DNA of 64,000 bases from Thermohalobaculum sp964576075 (GTDB lineage Bacteria; Pseudomonadota; Alphaproteobacteria; Rhodobacterales; Rhodobacteraceae), in the NCBI GenBank assembly GCA_964576075.1, contig CAZNTX010000001.1, positions 1-64,000 of the forward strand, in the 5' to 3' direction. Made by a program: the position numbers and the translations under genes. The first letter of the stretch is position 1; every line of letters begins with the position of its first letter. This document shows positions 1 to 8,501 of the stretch, piece by piece. The notes below the pieces were generated by a model, which did no database searches, was not told where the DNA came from, and saw nothing but the letters and a program-made list of their open reading frames with translations.

Positions 1-1591
1 CGTAGGCGGCGAAGTTGCCCTCGAACCATTCGACATGGGCCTCGCCCTCGAAGGCGAGGATGTGGGTGCAGATGCGGTCGAGGAAGAAGCGGTCGTGGGA
101 GATCACCACGGCGCAGCCGGCGAAGTCCATCAGCGCGTCCTCTAGGGCGCGGAGCGTCTCGACGTCGAGGTCGTTGGTCGGCTCGTCGAGCAGGAGCACG
201 TTGCCGCCGGATTTGAGCAGCTTCGCCATGTGGACGCGGTTGCGCTCGCCGCCCGAAAGCAGGCCGATCTTCTTCTGCTGGTCGCCGCCCTTGAAGTTGA
301 AGGCGCCGCAATAGGCGCGGGAGTTGATCTCCGCATCGCCCAATTGCAGCACGTCGAGCCCGTCGGAGATCTCCTCCCACACCGTCTTGGCGGAATCGAG
401 CGCGTCGCGGGACTGGTCGACATAGGCGAGCTTCACCGTGTCGCCGAAGGCGATGCTGCCGGCATCGGGGGTCTCGTCGCCGACGAGCATGCGGAAGAGG
501 GTGGACTTGCCCGCGCCGTTCGGCCCGATCACGCCGACGATGCCGCCGGGGGGGAGGGAGAAGGAGAGCCCGTCGATCAGCAGGCGGTCCTCGTAGCCTT
601 TGCGCAGCCCCTCCACCTCGATCACCTTGCCGCCGAGGCGGGGGCCGTTGGGGATGACGATCTGCGCGCGGCCGATGCGCTCGCGCTCCGACTGGGAGGC
701 GAGCTCCTCATAGGCCTTGATGCGGGCCTTCGATTTCGCCTGCCGGGCCTTGGCGCCCTGGCGGATCCAGTCGAGCTCGCGCTCCAGCGTCTTCTGGCGG
801 GACTTGTCCTCGCGGGCCTCCTGCTCGAGGCGCTTGGCCTTCTGCTCGAGCCAGGCGGAGTAGTTGCCTTCGTAGGGGATGCCGCGGCCGCGGTCGAGCT
901 CGAGGATCCAGCCGGTGATGTCGTCGAGGAAATAGCGGTCGTGGGTGACGATCAGGCAGGTGCCCTTGTAGTCGATCAGGTGCTTCTGCAGCCAGGCGAT
1001 GGTCTCGGCGTCGAGATGGTTGGTGGGCTCGTCGAGGAGCAGCATGTCGGGCGCCTCGAGGAGGAGCTTGCAGAGCGCGACCCGGCGCTTCTCGCCGCCG
1101 GAGAGGTTGTCAACGGTCGCGGTGTCCGGCGGGCAGCGCAGCGCCTCCATGGCGACGTCGACCTGCGCGTCGAGATCCCAGAGATTCTCGGCGTCGATCT
1201 CGTCCTGGAGCGTGGTCATCTCCTCCATCAGCTCGTCGGAATAGTCCTCGGCGAGCTTGATGGAGATCTCGTTGAAGCGCTCGAGCTTGGCCTGCTTGGC
1301 CTTGACCCCCTCCATCACGTTGCCGCGGACATTGAGCGACGGGTCGAGCTCGGGCTCCTGGGGGAGATAGCCGACGCGCGCGCCCTTCGCGGCCCAGGCT
1401 TCGCCGGTGAAGTCCTTGTCGATGCCGGCCATGATGCGCAAGAGCGTCGACTTGCCCGCGCCATTGACGCCGACGACGCCGATCTTCACCCCCGGCAGGA
1501 AGGAGAGGCGGATGTTCTCGAAGCACTTCTTGCCCCCGGGATAGGTCTTCGAGACCCCGTCCATATGGTAGACGTACTGATAGCTCGCCAT
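1..1591 (-). CDS. ettA: Energy-dependent translational throttle protein EttA (ABC-F ATPase), 3' end cut by window edge
   Basis: ABC-F protein that acts on the ribosomal E site and gates early elongation according to the ATP/ADP ratio. About 530 codons are present and roughly 20 C-terminal residues lie beyond the left edge, judged from the family length near 555. The start MASYQYVYHM is typical of EttA. Two ABC cassettes are visible: Walker A GVNGAGKST near residues 41-49 with LSGGEKRR and LLLDEPTNHLD, and a second GPNGAGKST with LSGGERNR and LLLDEPTNDLD. The charged arm-linker region (KAKRLEQEAREDKSRQ) sits between them, and no membrane segments are present. The gene is transcribed alone; an in-frame ATG at 1591 is the only sensible start. 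Confidence 0.95.
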   Translation of the reverse strand, partial: MASYQYVYHMDGVSKTYPGGKKCFENIRLSFLPGVKIGVVGVNGAGKSTLLRIMAGIDKDFTGEAWAAKGARVGYLPQEPELDPSLNVRGNVMEGVKAKQAKLERFNEISIKLAEDYSDELMEEMTTLQDEIDAENLWDLDAQVDVAMEALRCPPDTATVDNLSGGEKRRVALCKLLLEAPDMLLLDEPTNHLDAETIAWLQKHLIDYKGTCLIVTHDRYFLDDITGWILELDRGRGIPYEGNYSAWLEQKAKRLEQEAREDKSRQKTLERELDWIRQGAKARQAKSKARIKAYEELASQSERERIGRAQIVIPNGPRLGGKVIEVEGLRKGYEDRLLIDGLSFSLPPGGIVGVIGPNGAGKSTLFRMLVGDETPDAGSIAFGDTVKLAYVDQSRDALDSAKTVWEEISDGLDVLQLGDAEINSRAYCGAFNFKGGDQQKKIGLLSGGERNRVHMAKLLKSGGNVLLLDEPTNDLDVETLRALEDALMDFAGCAVVISHDRFFLDRICTHILAFEGEAHVEWFEGNFAAY

Positions 1592-1676
1592 GGCTCGCGC
1601 ATCCCTCTCCTTGGTGGTCGGCAGAGGATGATCTAACGCCCCGCGGGCCGGGGCGCAATCGAGCCCGGGCGCGCGC

Positions 1677-2408
1677 TCAGCCGCTGCGCCGGCGCAGGAG
1701 CCCGAGCCCGGCGAGGGCGCCCGCGAGGAGCGCGAGGGAGGGCGGCAGCGGCACCGCGACCTCGAGATCGGTCACCTTCACCTGAAAGCCGGTGCCGGAG
1801 TTCTGGAAGGCCGGGCTGAGGTCGATCGTGCCGGAGAGCAGCCAGTCCTGCGTCGCGTCGAAGCCGAGATAGATGTAGCCGACGTTCAACGGGGACAGCA
1901 TGTCCAGATCGGGCAGGGGTTGTCCGTCGAGGGTGAGATCGGTCAGCGCGGCTCTGGAAACGCGGATGACGAGCGAGCGCGCCGGCCCGTCCGGGTTGTC
2001 CCCGGCCACCGGGGTCGAGAAGTCGTAGTCGTCGACGACGGGGGCGGCGATGTCCATCCCGTCGAAGGTGAGCCGCCCGAGCCCGCCCGCGCCGCCGTCC
2101 GCGTCGTGGGACAGGGTGAAGGGCGAGGGGTCGAGGAAGCTCGCCGGGGTCGCCGCCTGGGTATCGGCCGAAATCTCGGTATTGGTCAGGCGGTCGAAGA
2201 TCTGCGCCTCGACATTGCCGTCGTCTTGGCGGTTGCCGGCCACGCCCTGGGCGACGGCGTATTCGCACCCGAAATTGTCCGACCCGCCGCAGAGGGCGAT
2301 GAAATCGTCGTCCGCGTTCACCGTGTCGATCACGACGATCGGGGCCGCCTCGGCCACGCCCGCAAGGAGCGCCGCCGCCGCGACGCCCGCCGATCCGAAG
2401 ATACGCAT
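1677..2408 (-). CDS. VPLPA-CTERM sorting-domain exported protein
   Basis: Protein of 243 residues with an N-terminal signal peptide (about residues 1-21, ending AEAAP). The C terminus has the three-part exosortase sorting signal: a VPLPP variant of the VPLPA motif, a hydrophobic helix and an RRR tail. Such proteins are known to be exported, processed by an exosortase/archaeosortase-type enzyme and displayed or released with extracellular polymer; no exosortase gene is in this window. The start at 2408 is chosen because GAGGTGACT lies just upstream; a longer frame to 2426 lacks this spacing. The body holds no domain I can name. It is rich in Asp and Gly and has two Cys near residue 40 that could form a disulfide. 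Confidence 0.8.
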   Translation of the reverse strand: MRIFGSAGVAAAALLAGVAEAAPIVVIDTVNADDDFIALCGGSDNFGCEYAVAQGVAGNRQDDGNVEAQIFDRLTNTEISADTQAATPASFLDPSPFTLSHDADGGAGGLGRLTFDGMDIAAPVVDDYDFSTPVAGDNPDGPARSLVIRVSRAALTDLTLDGQPLPDLDMLSPLNVGYIYLGFDATQDWLLSGTIDLSPAFQNSGTGFQVKVTDLEVAVPLPPSLALLAGALAGLGLLRRRSG

Positions 2409-2560
2409 AGTCACCTCGCTCCACACACCGCGGAACGGCCGCCACCCCTGACGACCTCGTGTTCCGCGTTTCGCGATTGTAACGGATTTGCGACGGCTGC
2501 GACAGGGGGCGGGGCGTGCTTTCGCGGGACGGTGGGGCGGCAGGGCCGTCCCGCCGCGGG

Positions 2561-2989
2561 TCAGCGCGCCGAGAGCCGGATCTCGAGCGCGCCCGCCGCC
2601 GCGCCTCCGGGCGCCGCCACGACCCGAGCGGGTGCGCGCGCGCGGAGCCGGCCGAGCGTCTCGGCGAGGGCTTCCGCGGCCGGACGGGCGGCGGCGTCGA
2701 AATAGACGACCGTGTCGGCGGCCTCCGGCGCCGCCCCCGCGGCCGGCGCGACCGGCCAGCCCTGGATGTCGAGATTGACGCTGAGCGCCGCGACCGCCGC
2801 GGGGCGCGCCGCCGCCGCATGGAGGAGGCGCACGGGACCCGCCGCATAGGGCGGGGCGACCTCGCTGACGAGGCGCGCGAGCGTCGCGTCGGCGGGCGGG
2901 CCGGCCTCGCCCCCGCCCGCCGGCGCCCCGTGCCCCGCCAAGAGCGCGAGCGCCAGAAGCCCGGCCTTTCTGCCCCGCCGTTTGCCCAT
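2561..2989 (-). CDS. Small secreted protein with LytR_C-like domain
   Basis: Predicted exported protein of 142 residues. A basic start (MGKRRGRK) is followed by a short hydrophobic stretch (LLALALLAG) typical of a signal peptide. Residues from about 52 resemble the LytR C-terminal (LytR_C) domain: VRLLHAA, then an Ala-rich helix, GWPV, TVVYFDA and AAEALAETLG, with DTVVYF matching the domain's central strand. The assignment is by eye and would need a profile search. The start at 2989 has GAGCGG upstream. The gene is divergent from nadD, about 250 bases apart. Its role is unknown; LytR_C domains are often linked to the cell envelope. Confidence 0.6.
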   Translation of the reverse strand: MGKRRGRKAGLLALALLAGHGAPAGGGEAGPPADATLARLVSEVAPPYAAGPVRLLHAAAARPAAVAALSVNLDIQGWPVAPAAGAAPEAADTVVYFDAAARPAAEALAETLGRLRARAPARVVAAPGGAAAGALEIRLSAR

Positions 2990-3172
2990 GCCCGCTCCCG
3001 TCATCCGCGCCTCCAGAGCCGATCCCGGCGCCGCCGGGGGATGTTCCCTGCCGATCCTGGCCGATCCCCGGCCCCGGCGGCTGTGATCGTCGTCACGGTT
3101 CGATGGCGAATTTGTGACAGTCTTGCGGCGCAACGCGGCCGGCCCCCGCCTGGCCAGCCCGCGCCCGGTGGA

Positions 3173-3201
3173 TTGACAGACCCCCGGGGGCTGGTGCGTA
3201 T
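3173..3201 (+). promoter_or_regulatory. Possible sigma-70 promoter for nadD
   Basis: TTGACA at 3173-3178 is a perfect -35 hexamer. The best -10 at 17-bp spacing is GCGTAT (3196-3201), which is weak. The position 40 bases ahead of nadD fits, but the -10 leaves doubt. Confidence 0.3.
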
Positions 3202-3241
3202 GGGAGGCCCCGGGGGGGTCCGGAGGTCGAGCGGGAGAGCC

Positions 3242-3841
3242 ATGTTCCATCGCGGACCGATCGCCATGCCGGGGCAGTGGGTCGGCCTTCTCGGGGGCTC
3301 CTTCGACCCGCCGCACGAAGGCCATGTGCACATCACCCTCTGGGCGCTGCGCCGGCTCGGGCTCGATTGGGTGTGGTGGCTGGTCACGCCCGGCAACCCG
3401 CTCAAGCCGCGCGGGCCGGCGGAGATCGAGCGGCGCATGGCGGCCTGCCGCGCGATCATGCGCCACCCGAAGGTGGTGGTGACGGACATCGAGCGCCATC
3501 TCGGCAGCCCCTACACCGCACGCACGCTCGATGCGCTCTCCCGCCGCTATCCGGGGGTGCGGCTCGTCTGGCTGATGGGGGCGGACAATCTGGTCGGCCT
3601 CCACCGCTGGGACCGCTGGGAGCGGATCATGCGCCACTACCCGATCGGCGTGCTCGCGCGGCCCGGAGAACAGCTGCGCGCCGGGTTCTGCCCGGCGGCG
3701 GTCCGGTTCGCGCAAGGCCGGCTCAAGCAGGCGGACGCCAAGGCGCTCGCTCGGCGCCGCCCGCCGGCCTGGGTGCTGCTCACGGGGCCGATGTCGCCGG
3801 CCTCCTCGACGGCGATCCGGCGCCGGGGCGAGTGGCCGTGA
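3242..3841 (+). CDS. nadD: Nicotinate-nucleotide adenylyltransferase
   Basis: Cytosolic enzyme of NAD synthesis that joins nicotinate mononucleotide and ATP to form nicotinate adenine dinucleotide. It is 199 residues long, normal for NadD. The nucleotidyltransferase motif GGSFDPPHEGH is at residues 18-28, with the GxFDPxHxGH core intact. The second ATP-binding motif near the C terminus reads SSTAIRRR, matching the family's S-S-T-x-I-R. The WLMGADN and FHRW-like (LHRWDRW) segments also match. ATG 3242 is used; an internal ATG nine codons in (MPGQ) is an alternative. In many alphaproteobacteria nadD lies with rsfS and proA; here neither follows. Confidence 0.93.
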   Translation: MFHRGPIAMPGQWVGLLGGSFDPPHEGHVHITLWALRRLGLDWVWWLVTPGNPLKPRGPAEIERRMAACRAIMRHPKVVVTDIERHLGSPYTARTLDALSRRYPGVRLVWLMGADNLVGLHRWDRWERIMRHYPIGVLARPGEQLRAGFCPAAVRFAQGRLKQADAKALARRRPPAWVLLTGPMSPASSTAIRRRGEWP

Positions 3842-3909
3842 GCGCGCGCGCCGCTTGCCGATCGGCGCCGTCTGGGGGAGACTCGCAGGCCGGAAGAGGG
3901 AGCGAGACG

Positions 3910-5544
3910 ATGGCGGCAACGGCGTCCGGGACGAGGTGCGCCGCGCCGGGCGGCTGCGGGGCAGGGCCGGCGCGCGGCCGCGCGCCCGGCTGGGGACGGC
4001 GGCGCTGGGCGGCGGTCGCGCTGCTCGTCGGGCTCGCGCTCTCCGGGGCGGCGCAGGCGGAGGCGCCGCTGCGCGCCCCGCCGCCGGTGCCGCGCGGGGG
4101 CGACGCCGCGCCCGCCGTGGTGCCGCGCCTCGCCGAGACCGGGCGCGAGATCGCCCGGCGGATCGGGCTGACGGGCCATGTCGGCTGGGTGCTCGCCGAT
4201 CTCGACACCGGCGAGGTGATCGACGCCTTTTCGCCGGAGCGCAGCTTCGCGCCGGCCTCCGTCGCCAAGCTGCCGACGGCGCTCTTCGCGCTCGCCTCGC
4301 TCGGGGCGGGGCACCGCTTCGAGACGCGGCTGGTGGCGACCGGTCCGGTGGAGGGGGGCGTCTTGAAGGGCGATCTCGTGCTCGCGGGCGGGGGCGATCC
4401 GGAGCTCGACAGCGACGCGCTGGCCGAGCTCGTCGAGGCGCTCGCCAGGGCCGGGGTCGCGGAGGTCGCGGGCCGGCTGCTCGTCGATGCCGGCACCTTC
4501 CTCAGCGTCCCCGAAATCGACCCCGACCAGCCGGTCGACGTCGCCTACAACCCCTCGGTCTCCGGGCTCAACCTCAATTTCAACCGCATCTTCCTGCAAT
4601 GGCAGGGGACCGAGGTGGCGCTCTTCGCAAAGGGGGAGCTGGCGGCGCCGGAGGTGGAGGCGGTGCGCGCGGAGGTCGCGGCGGACGCCCCCGGGCCCTT
4701 CGCCCACCGCATCGAGCCGGGCGCCGAGATCTGGCGGCTGTCCCGGCGCGTGCTCGGGGGGCGGGGCTCGCGCTGGCTGCCGGTGAAGCGCCCGGAGCTC
4801 TATGCGGGGGACGTGCTTCGCGCGCTCGCCCGGGCGCGCGGCATCCGCCTGCCGAGGCCGGAGGCCGCGCCGGAGGCGGCGCAGGGCGGCACGCGCGTGC
4901 TCGGCCGGCGCCTCAGCCGCCCGCTCGGCGAGATCCTGCGCGACATGCTGCGCTTCTCCACCAACCTCACCGCCGAAGTCGTCGGCGCCGCCGCCGCGAC
5001 GGCCCGCGGCGAGCCGCCGAAGAGCCTCGCGCAGTCGGCCGCGCTGATGAGCGGCTGGGCGGCGCGGATCGCGGGCGGGGCGCCAGGGGATCCGCGGCTG
5101 CGCTTCGTCAACCATTCGGGGCTCACCACCCTCAGCCGGGTGAGCCCGGCGCGGATGGCGCAGTTCCTCGTCGCCTCGGCGCGGGAGGCGGCGGGGCCGC
5201 TCGAGCGGGTGGCCGAGACAGGGCTGCCGGGCCCCGGGCCCCGGCTCCTGCGCCGCTTCGAGGTGGCGATCGAGGACGACCCGCTCGATCTCGCCGAGGT
5301 GGAGATCCGCGCCAAGACCGGCACGATGGACCGCATCCGCGGGCTCGCCGGGTATATCGCGACGGGCGCGGGCCGGGCCTTCGCCTTCGCGATCTTCGCC
5401 AACGATCTCGGCGCGCGGGGCGAGGCCCGGCGGGGGATCGACCGGCGCTGGATGGCCCGGGCGCGCGGCTTCGAGCGGGCGCTCCTGCGCGCCTGGATCG
5501 CGCGCTACGGCCGCGCCGAGGGGCGGGCCGAGCTCAACCGGTGA
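3910..5544 (+). CDS. dacB: D-alanyl-D-alanine carboxypeptidase/endopeptidase (PBP4 family)
   Basis: Periplasmic penicillin-binding protein of peptidase family S13 that trims or cuts peptidoglycan cross-links. It is 544 residues long, with a long basic leader and a signal segment (WAAVALLVGLALSGAAQA) ending near residue 50. All three active-site motifs are visible: SVAK at 117-120 with the nucleophile Ser117, STN near 349-351, and KTGT from residue 469. The large inserted region between the first two motifs is typical of class C PBP4 proteins. The start at 3910 follows GGGAGCGAGACG and lies about 70 bases after nadD, so the two may share a transcript. The last 11 bases overlap the end of the convergent GST gene. 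Confidence 0.93.
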   Translation: MAATASGTRCAAPGGCGAGPARGRAPGWGRRRWAAVALLVGLALSGAAQAEAPLRAPPPVPRGGDAAPAVVPRLAETGREIARRIGLTGHVGWVLADLDTGEVIDAFSPERSFAPASVAKLPTALFALASLGAGHRFETRLVATGPVEGGVLKGDLVLAGGGDPELDSDALAELVEALARAGVAEVAGRLLVDAGTFLSVPEIDPDQPVDVAYNPSVSGLNLNFNRIFLQWQGTEVALFAKGELAAPEVEAVRAEVAADAPGPFAHRIEPGAEIWRLSRRVLGGRGSRWLPVKRPELYAGDVLRALARARGIRLPRPEAAPEAAQGGTRVLGRRLSRPLGEILRDMLRFSTNLTAEVVGAAAATARGEPPKSLAQSAALMSGWAARIAGGAPGDPRLRFVNHSGLTTLSRVSPARMAQFLVASAREAAGPLERVAETGLPGPGPRLLRRFEVAIEDDPLDLAEVEIRAKTGTMDRIRGLAGYIATGAGRAFAFAIFANDLGARGEARRGIDRRWMARARGFERALLRAWIARYGRAEGRAELNR

Positions 5545-6238
5545 CCTCGGCTTCCGGCAGATCCGGGGGCTCGGGCCGGGTGATCGGGCAGGGGCCCGGG
5601 ATCGCTTCCGCGGCGAAGGCGCGCCGGGCAGGGGGCGCGGCCTCGATCGCCGCCATCGCCGCCTCGGTCCGGGGCCAGGGGGCGAGGCTCTCGAGGAGCG
5701 GCCCGCGGCCGCGCGGATAGAGCCCAGCCCAGCGCAGGCAGCAGCCGAGATAACCCTCGAGAAGGCTCGGCGCGCCGGCCAGAGGGCCGGACCCGAGCCG
5801 GTCCTCGATCAGCCAGAGATGCCCGCGGAGCCGCCGCCCGACCCCGGCGACGAGCGCCGCCTCCGCCTCCGGGGGCAGGTAGCGCTCCGGGTGGAAGGCG
5901 AGGCGCAGATCGGCGTGCACCGTGTTCGAGAGGAAGAACAGCCAGGAGAGGAAGGCCGCGCGGGGGGCGGGGGCGTCGGCGGGCGGGCCGTCGGGGCCGA
6001 GCCTGCCCGCCCGGTCGGCGAGATGCAGCAGGATCGCGCCGGTCTCGAAGAGCGCGAGATCGCCGTCCTCGAGCACCGGGATCAGCCCCTGCGGGTTGAG
6101 CCGCCGGAAGGCGGCGCCGTCCTGCTCGCGCCGCGCCCGGTCGAGGCGGACCCCCTCATAGGCGAGGCCGAACCCTTCGAGGGCGAGGCGCACCGGGAGA
6201 TTGGCGCTGTCGGGCGACCAATGGAGGCGGAGGGCCAT
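5534..6238 (-). CDS. Glutathione S-transferase family protein
   Basis: Protein of 234 residues with GST layout. The N-terminal thioredoxin-like domain (about 1-80) starts LRLHWSPDSANLPVRLAL, so a Ser takes the usual catalytic position (SPDSANL). It is followed by the cis-Pro segment GLIPVLEDG and the glutathione-contact ETGAILLHLAD. The helical C-terminal domain covers about 90-210. GSTs of this kind conjugate or reduce electrophiles with glutathione in the cytosol; the substrate cannot be read from sequence. It converges on dacB with an 11-base overlap and lies 9 bases after the TerB-like gene on the same strand, suggesting a two-gene unit. Confidence 0.85.
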   Translation of the reverse strand: MALRLHWSPDSANLPVRLALEGFGLAYEGVRLDRARREQDGAAFRRLNPQGLIPVLEDGDLALFETGAILLHLADRAGRLGPDGPPADAPAPRAAFLSWLFFLSNTVHADLRLAFHPERYLPPEAEAALVAGVGRRLRGHLWLIEDRLGSGPLAGAPSLLEGYLGCCLRWAGLYPRGRGPLLESLAPWPRTEAAMAAIEAAPPARRAFAAEAIPGPCPITRPEPPDLPEAEVTG

Positions 6239-6247
6239 CTCCGGCGC

Positions 6248-6676
6248 TCAGGCGGGCGGGCTCACCCGCTGGTGGCGGGCGCGGGCGCCGCGCTCGATCG
6301 CGGCGGCGGCGAGGCGGCCGACGCGCAAATCGTGGCGCAGGATCTCCAGGAGGCGCGCCTCGGTCTGCGCGATGCGGCCGTCGGCGGCGGCGACGTCGCA
6401 GGCCAGCGCATAGGCCGTCTCGCGCAGATGGTCGGGCAGGGCGCCCTCGACGAGGCCGACGAGCGCGTCGATCCCGTCGTCCTCCTCGAAGAGATCGGCC
6501 ACCATGCCGGAGATGTTGGTGATGCGGTCGCGGTCGTAGGCCTCGAAGACCGGCAGCAGGTCGATGATCGCGGTGATGATGACCATCTCGCGCTGGTCGA
6601 TGGTCTCGTCGGCGGCGGCGACCGCGATCATGGTCGCGACGAGCGCGTCCTGCGGCGTCAGGCTGTCGATGCTCAT
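6248..6676 (-). CDS. TerB-like (tellurite resistance B family) protein
   Basis: All-alpha protein of 142 residues resembling the TerB fold. The N-terminal half has the acidic segment AAADETIDQREMVII and the C-terminal half repeats a similar AAADGRIAQTEARLL, the paired pattern seen in TerB-like domains (D/E-x-x-I-x-x-x-E). Such proteins are thought to bind metal or act at the membrane; tellurite resistance itself is not implied. No signal peptide is visible. It probably begins a short operon with the GST gene, with its stop only 9 bases from the GST start. Confidence 0.75.
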   Translation of the reverse strand: MSIDSLTPQDALVATMIAVAAADETIDQREMVIITAIIDLLPVFEAYDRDRITNISGMVADLFEEDDGIDALVGLVEGALPDHLRETAYALACDVAAADGRIAQTEARLLEILRHDLRVGRLAAAAIERGARARHQRVSPPA

Positions 6677-6876
6677 GCGGCGTCCCCGGGGCTTTTTGCG
6701 CGGGCACCCTAGTCGAGCCCTCGCGCTGCGGCAATGGCGGCCGGATCACGGGCGGGCGAGCCCATCCCTTCGGATAGTCGGGCGCGCCGAAGGAGCGGCG
6801 GCGCCCTCCCTCCGGCGCGCGCGCCTCGCCCTCTGCTGCGTTGCGGGAGGGGGGCGGGGCGGCGCATCAACACGCC

Positions 6877-6907
6877 GGGAATTCGAGGGAAAATCGGTGG
6901 GAATTCG
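6877..6907 (+). repeat. Direct repeat GGGAATTCG x2 ahead of hfaA
   Basis: GGGAATTCG occurs at 6877-6885 and again at 6899-6907, with start points 22 bases apart (two helical turns). The second copy ends one base before the hfaA start codon. GAATTC is rare in such GC-rich DNA. It may be a regulator site or chance. Confidence 0.4.
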
Positions 6908-6908
6908 C

Positions 6909-7211
6909 ATGAAACGCATGGCAGCGACCGTGCTCGCGGCAGCTTTAACGCTCGCCGGCGCCGTCTCCGGCGCGGCCGCCGAGGGGCCCGGCTATTTCGA
7001 GCGCCCCGCGCCGCTGGTGCGGGATCGGGACTTCAACCGCACGATGCGCCGCAACCCGGTCTCCCGGGTCACCTCCGCGGCCTCGCAGGGCAATCTCGTC
7101 TCGGTCACCCAGGAGGGCCGGGGCAACACGGTGATCCTCAATCTCGAGCAGATCAACACGGGCGCGATCTCGGCCAATGCCGCGCTCAACGGGACGCTCG
7201 ATCTTGACTGA
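6909..7211 (+). CDS. hfaA: Holdfast anchoring protein HfaA-like, curlin-like
   Basis: Secreted protein of 100 residues. The signal peptide (MKRMAATVLAAALTLAGAVSGAAA) covers about residues 1-24. The mature part carries a curlin-like pattern: SQGNLVSVTQEGRGNTVILN, then EQINTGAISANAALNGTLDLD, with the spaced Asn/Gln/Gly residues of curli-type subunits. In Caulobacter, HfaA is a curli-like outer-surface protein that helps anchor the polysaccharide holdfast to the cell. The gene is directly followed by hfaB, overlapping by a few bases, which supports the call. The start at 6909 is the only ATG in front of the signal peptide. No holdfast polysaccharide (hfs) genes are in the window. Confidence 0.8.
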   Translation: MKRMAATVLAAALTLAGAVSGAAAEGPGYFERPAPLVRDRDFNRTMRRNPVSRVTSAASQGNLVSVTQEGRGNTVILNLEQINTGAISANAALNGTLDLD

Positions 7212-8040
7212 GCGGGCCGGCATCCGCGCCGCGGCGGTGCTCGCCGCCGGCCTCGTCTCGGCCTGCGCCGTCGCGCCGGTCGCGGGCGAGGACGGGCGCT
7301 ATGCCGAGCCGATCGGGACCGCGCCGGTGATCGACAACGCGACCCCCTACAGCGCCGAGCTCGACTGCCTCGCCGCGCGTCGGCCGGAGGCGGCCCCGCG
7401 CATCGCCGTCGGCCCGATCCGCGACTATACGGGCAAGTTCTCCGATTTCGGCGGGCGCAAGATCACCCAGGGCGCGGCGCTGATGGCGGTCTCCGCGCTC
7501 GCGCGCCTCGGGCTGCCCCTCGTCGAGCGCCTCGAGATCGAGACCGCCGAGACCGAGCTCAAGCTCGCCAACAACAACCTCGTCTCCGATGCCGGCGCCG
7601 TGCGCCTCATCCGCCCGGGCGAGATCGAGGGGAGCGACCTCTACCTCACCGGCGGCATCACCGAGCTCAACTACAATCTGCGCTCGGTCGCCGGCGATCT
7701 CTTCTACTCGTCCGGCGGCATCGGGGGGCGGCTCTACGTGATGAACGTCGCCCTCGATCTGCGCCTCGTCGAGACCCGCACGCTCCGGGTCGTCGATGTC
7801 GTGAGCTACCAGAAACAGATCCTCGGGCGCGAGATCCGCGCCGGGATCTTCGAGTTCTTCGGAAACGCCTTGTTCGACGTCTCCCTTGAGGAGCGGGCGC
7901 TCGAGCCGATGCAGTTGGCCGTGCGCGCGATGATCGAGAAGGCAGCCGGAGAAATGGCGCGCCGGCGGTTCGGACTGGACCCCGCCGCCTGCGCGCCACC
8001 GCCAGAAGGCCGGGCAGACGCCCGCCACTCAACCAGCTAA
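7204..8040 (+). CDS. hfaB: Holdfast anchor lipoprotein HfaB (CsgG family)
   Basis: Outer-membrane lipoprotein related to CsgG, the curli secretion pore. It is the likely exporter for HfaA. From TTG 7204 the protein is about 278 residues with lipobox VSAC (Cys21), so it should be lipidated and sorted to the outer membrane. HfaB-type signatures are clear: YAEPIGTAPV, TPYSAELDCL, RIAVGPIRDYTGK, GGRKITQGAALMA, GGITELNYN, VMNVALDLRLVETRTL and SYQKQILGRE. An ATG at 7177 is an alternative start, but TTG 7204 gives a clean lipoprotein signal and an 8-base overlap with hfaA. Curli CsgG forms a nonameric pore; the same for HfaB is inference. Confidence 0.85.
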   Translation: MTERAGIRAAAVLAAGLVSACAVAPVAGEDGRYAEPIGTAPVIDNATPYSAELDCLAARRPEAAPRIAVGPIRDYTGKFSDFGGRKITQGAALMAVSALARLGLPLVERLEIETAETELKLANNNLVSDAGAVRLIRPGEIEGSDLYLTGGITELNYNLRSVAGDLFYSSGGIGGRLYVMNVALDLRLVETRTLRVVDVVSYQKQILGREIRAGIFEFFGNALFDVSLEERALEPMQLAVRAMIEKAAGEMARRRFGLDPAACAPPPEGRADARHSTS

Positions 8041-8052
8041 GGAGCAAGATCC

Positions 8053-8454
8053 ATGAAGACCATCCTCACCGCAACCGCCCTTCTCGCCCTCGCCGTCGCG
8101 CCCGCTGCGGCCCAGGACGTGCGCGGCATCCAGGCCCAGCTCTCCGAGAAGACGCAGCCGGTCCTGAACGGCTCGCTCGATCTCGGCGCGGACACCCAGA
8201 TCTCCCCCGCCGCGATCGTCGGCGAAATCGACGTCGACTCCCTCTCGGGCGAGACCACCGTGGAGATCACCGACCAGATCGACAGCGTGACCGGCCGCGT
8301 CTCCGCCGTCTCGACCGCCGTCACCGATCAGGTGAACAACGGCCCGATCTCGGCCGCGGCCGAGGTGGGCGTCAACGCCGCCAACCGCTCGGCCGACATC
8401 ACCGCGGCCGCCATCGGCAACTCGCTCTCCATCGTCAACGGCATCAGCCAGTGA
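8053..8454 (+). CDS. Small secreted HfaA-related protein in the place of hfaD
   Basis: Exported protein of 133 residues (signal peptide about 1-20, ending PAAAQ) lying 12 bases after hfaB. In Caulobacter the third hfa gene is hfaD, which encodes a much larger outer-membrane protein; this one is far shorter. It shares two motifs with HfaA of the same cluster: LNGSLDLG here versus LNGTLDLD in HfaA, and DQVNNGPISAAA here versus EQINTGAISANA. The middle is a Val/Thr-rich region with regular alternation (TTVEITDQI, TGRVSAVSTAVTDQV) suggesting beta structure. I infer a second curlin-like surface subunit exported through HfaB. No catalytic motif is present. AAGGAGCAAG precedes the start. Confidence 0.7.
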   Translation: MKTILTATALLALAVAPAAAQDVRGIQAQLSEKTQPVLNGSLDLGADTQISPAAIVGEIDVDSLSGETTVEITDQIDSVTGRVSAVSTAVTDQVNNGPISAAAEVGVNAANRSADITAAAIGNSLSIVNGISQ

Positions 8455-8460
8455 CCTCCC

Positions 8461-8485
8461 GGGGCCGCCCGGCGCGGGCGGCCCC
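8461..8485 (+). terminator. Hairpin after hfa cluster, copy 1
   Basis: Perfect 10-bp stem GGGGCCGCCC / GGGCGGCCCC around a GGCGC loop, 6 bases past the stop of the third hfa gene. No T-run follows, so it may act as an RNA-stabilising or Rho-linked element. Confidence 0.6.
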
Positions 8486-8501
8486 CCTTCGCCACAGCGG
8501 C

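Noticed and set aside
230..1636. Plus-strand open frame of 468 codons opposite ettA
   Set aside because: Antisense to ettA; the Asp/Leu/Gly/Ala-rich translation is the mirror of ABC ATPase coding and shows no domain.
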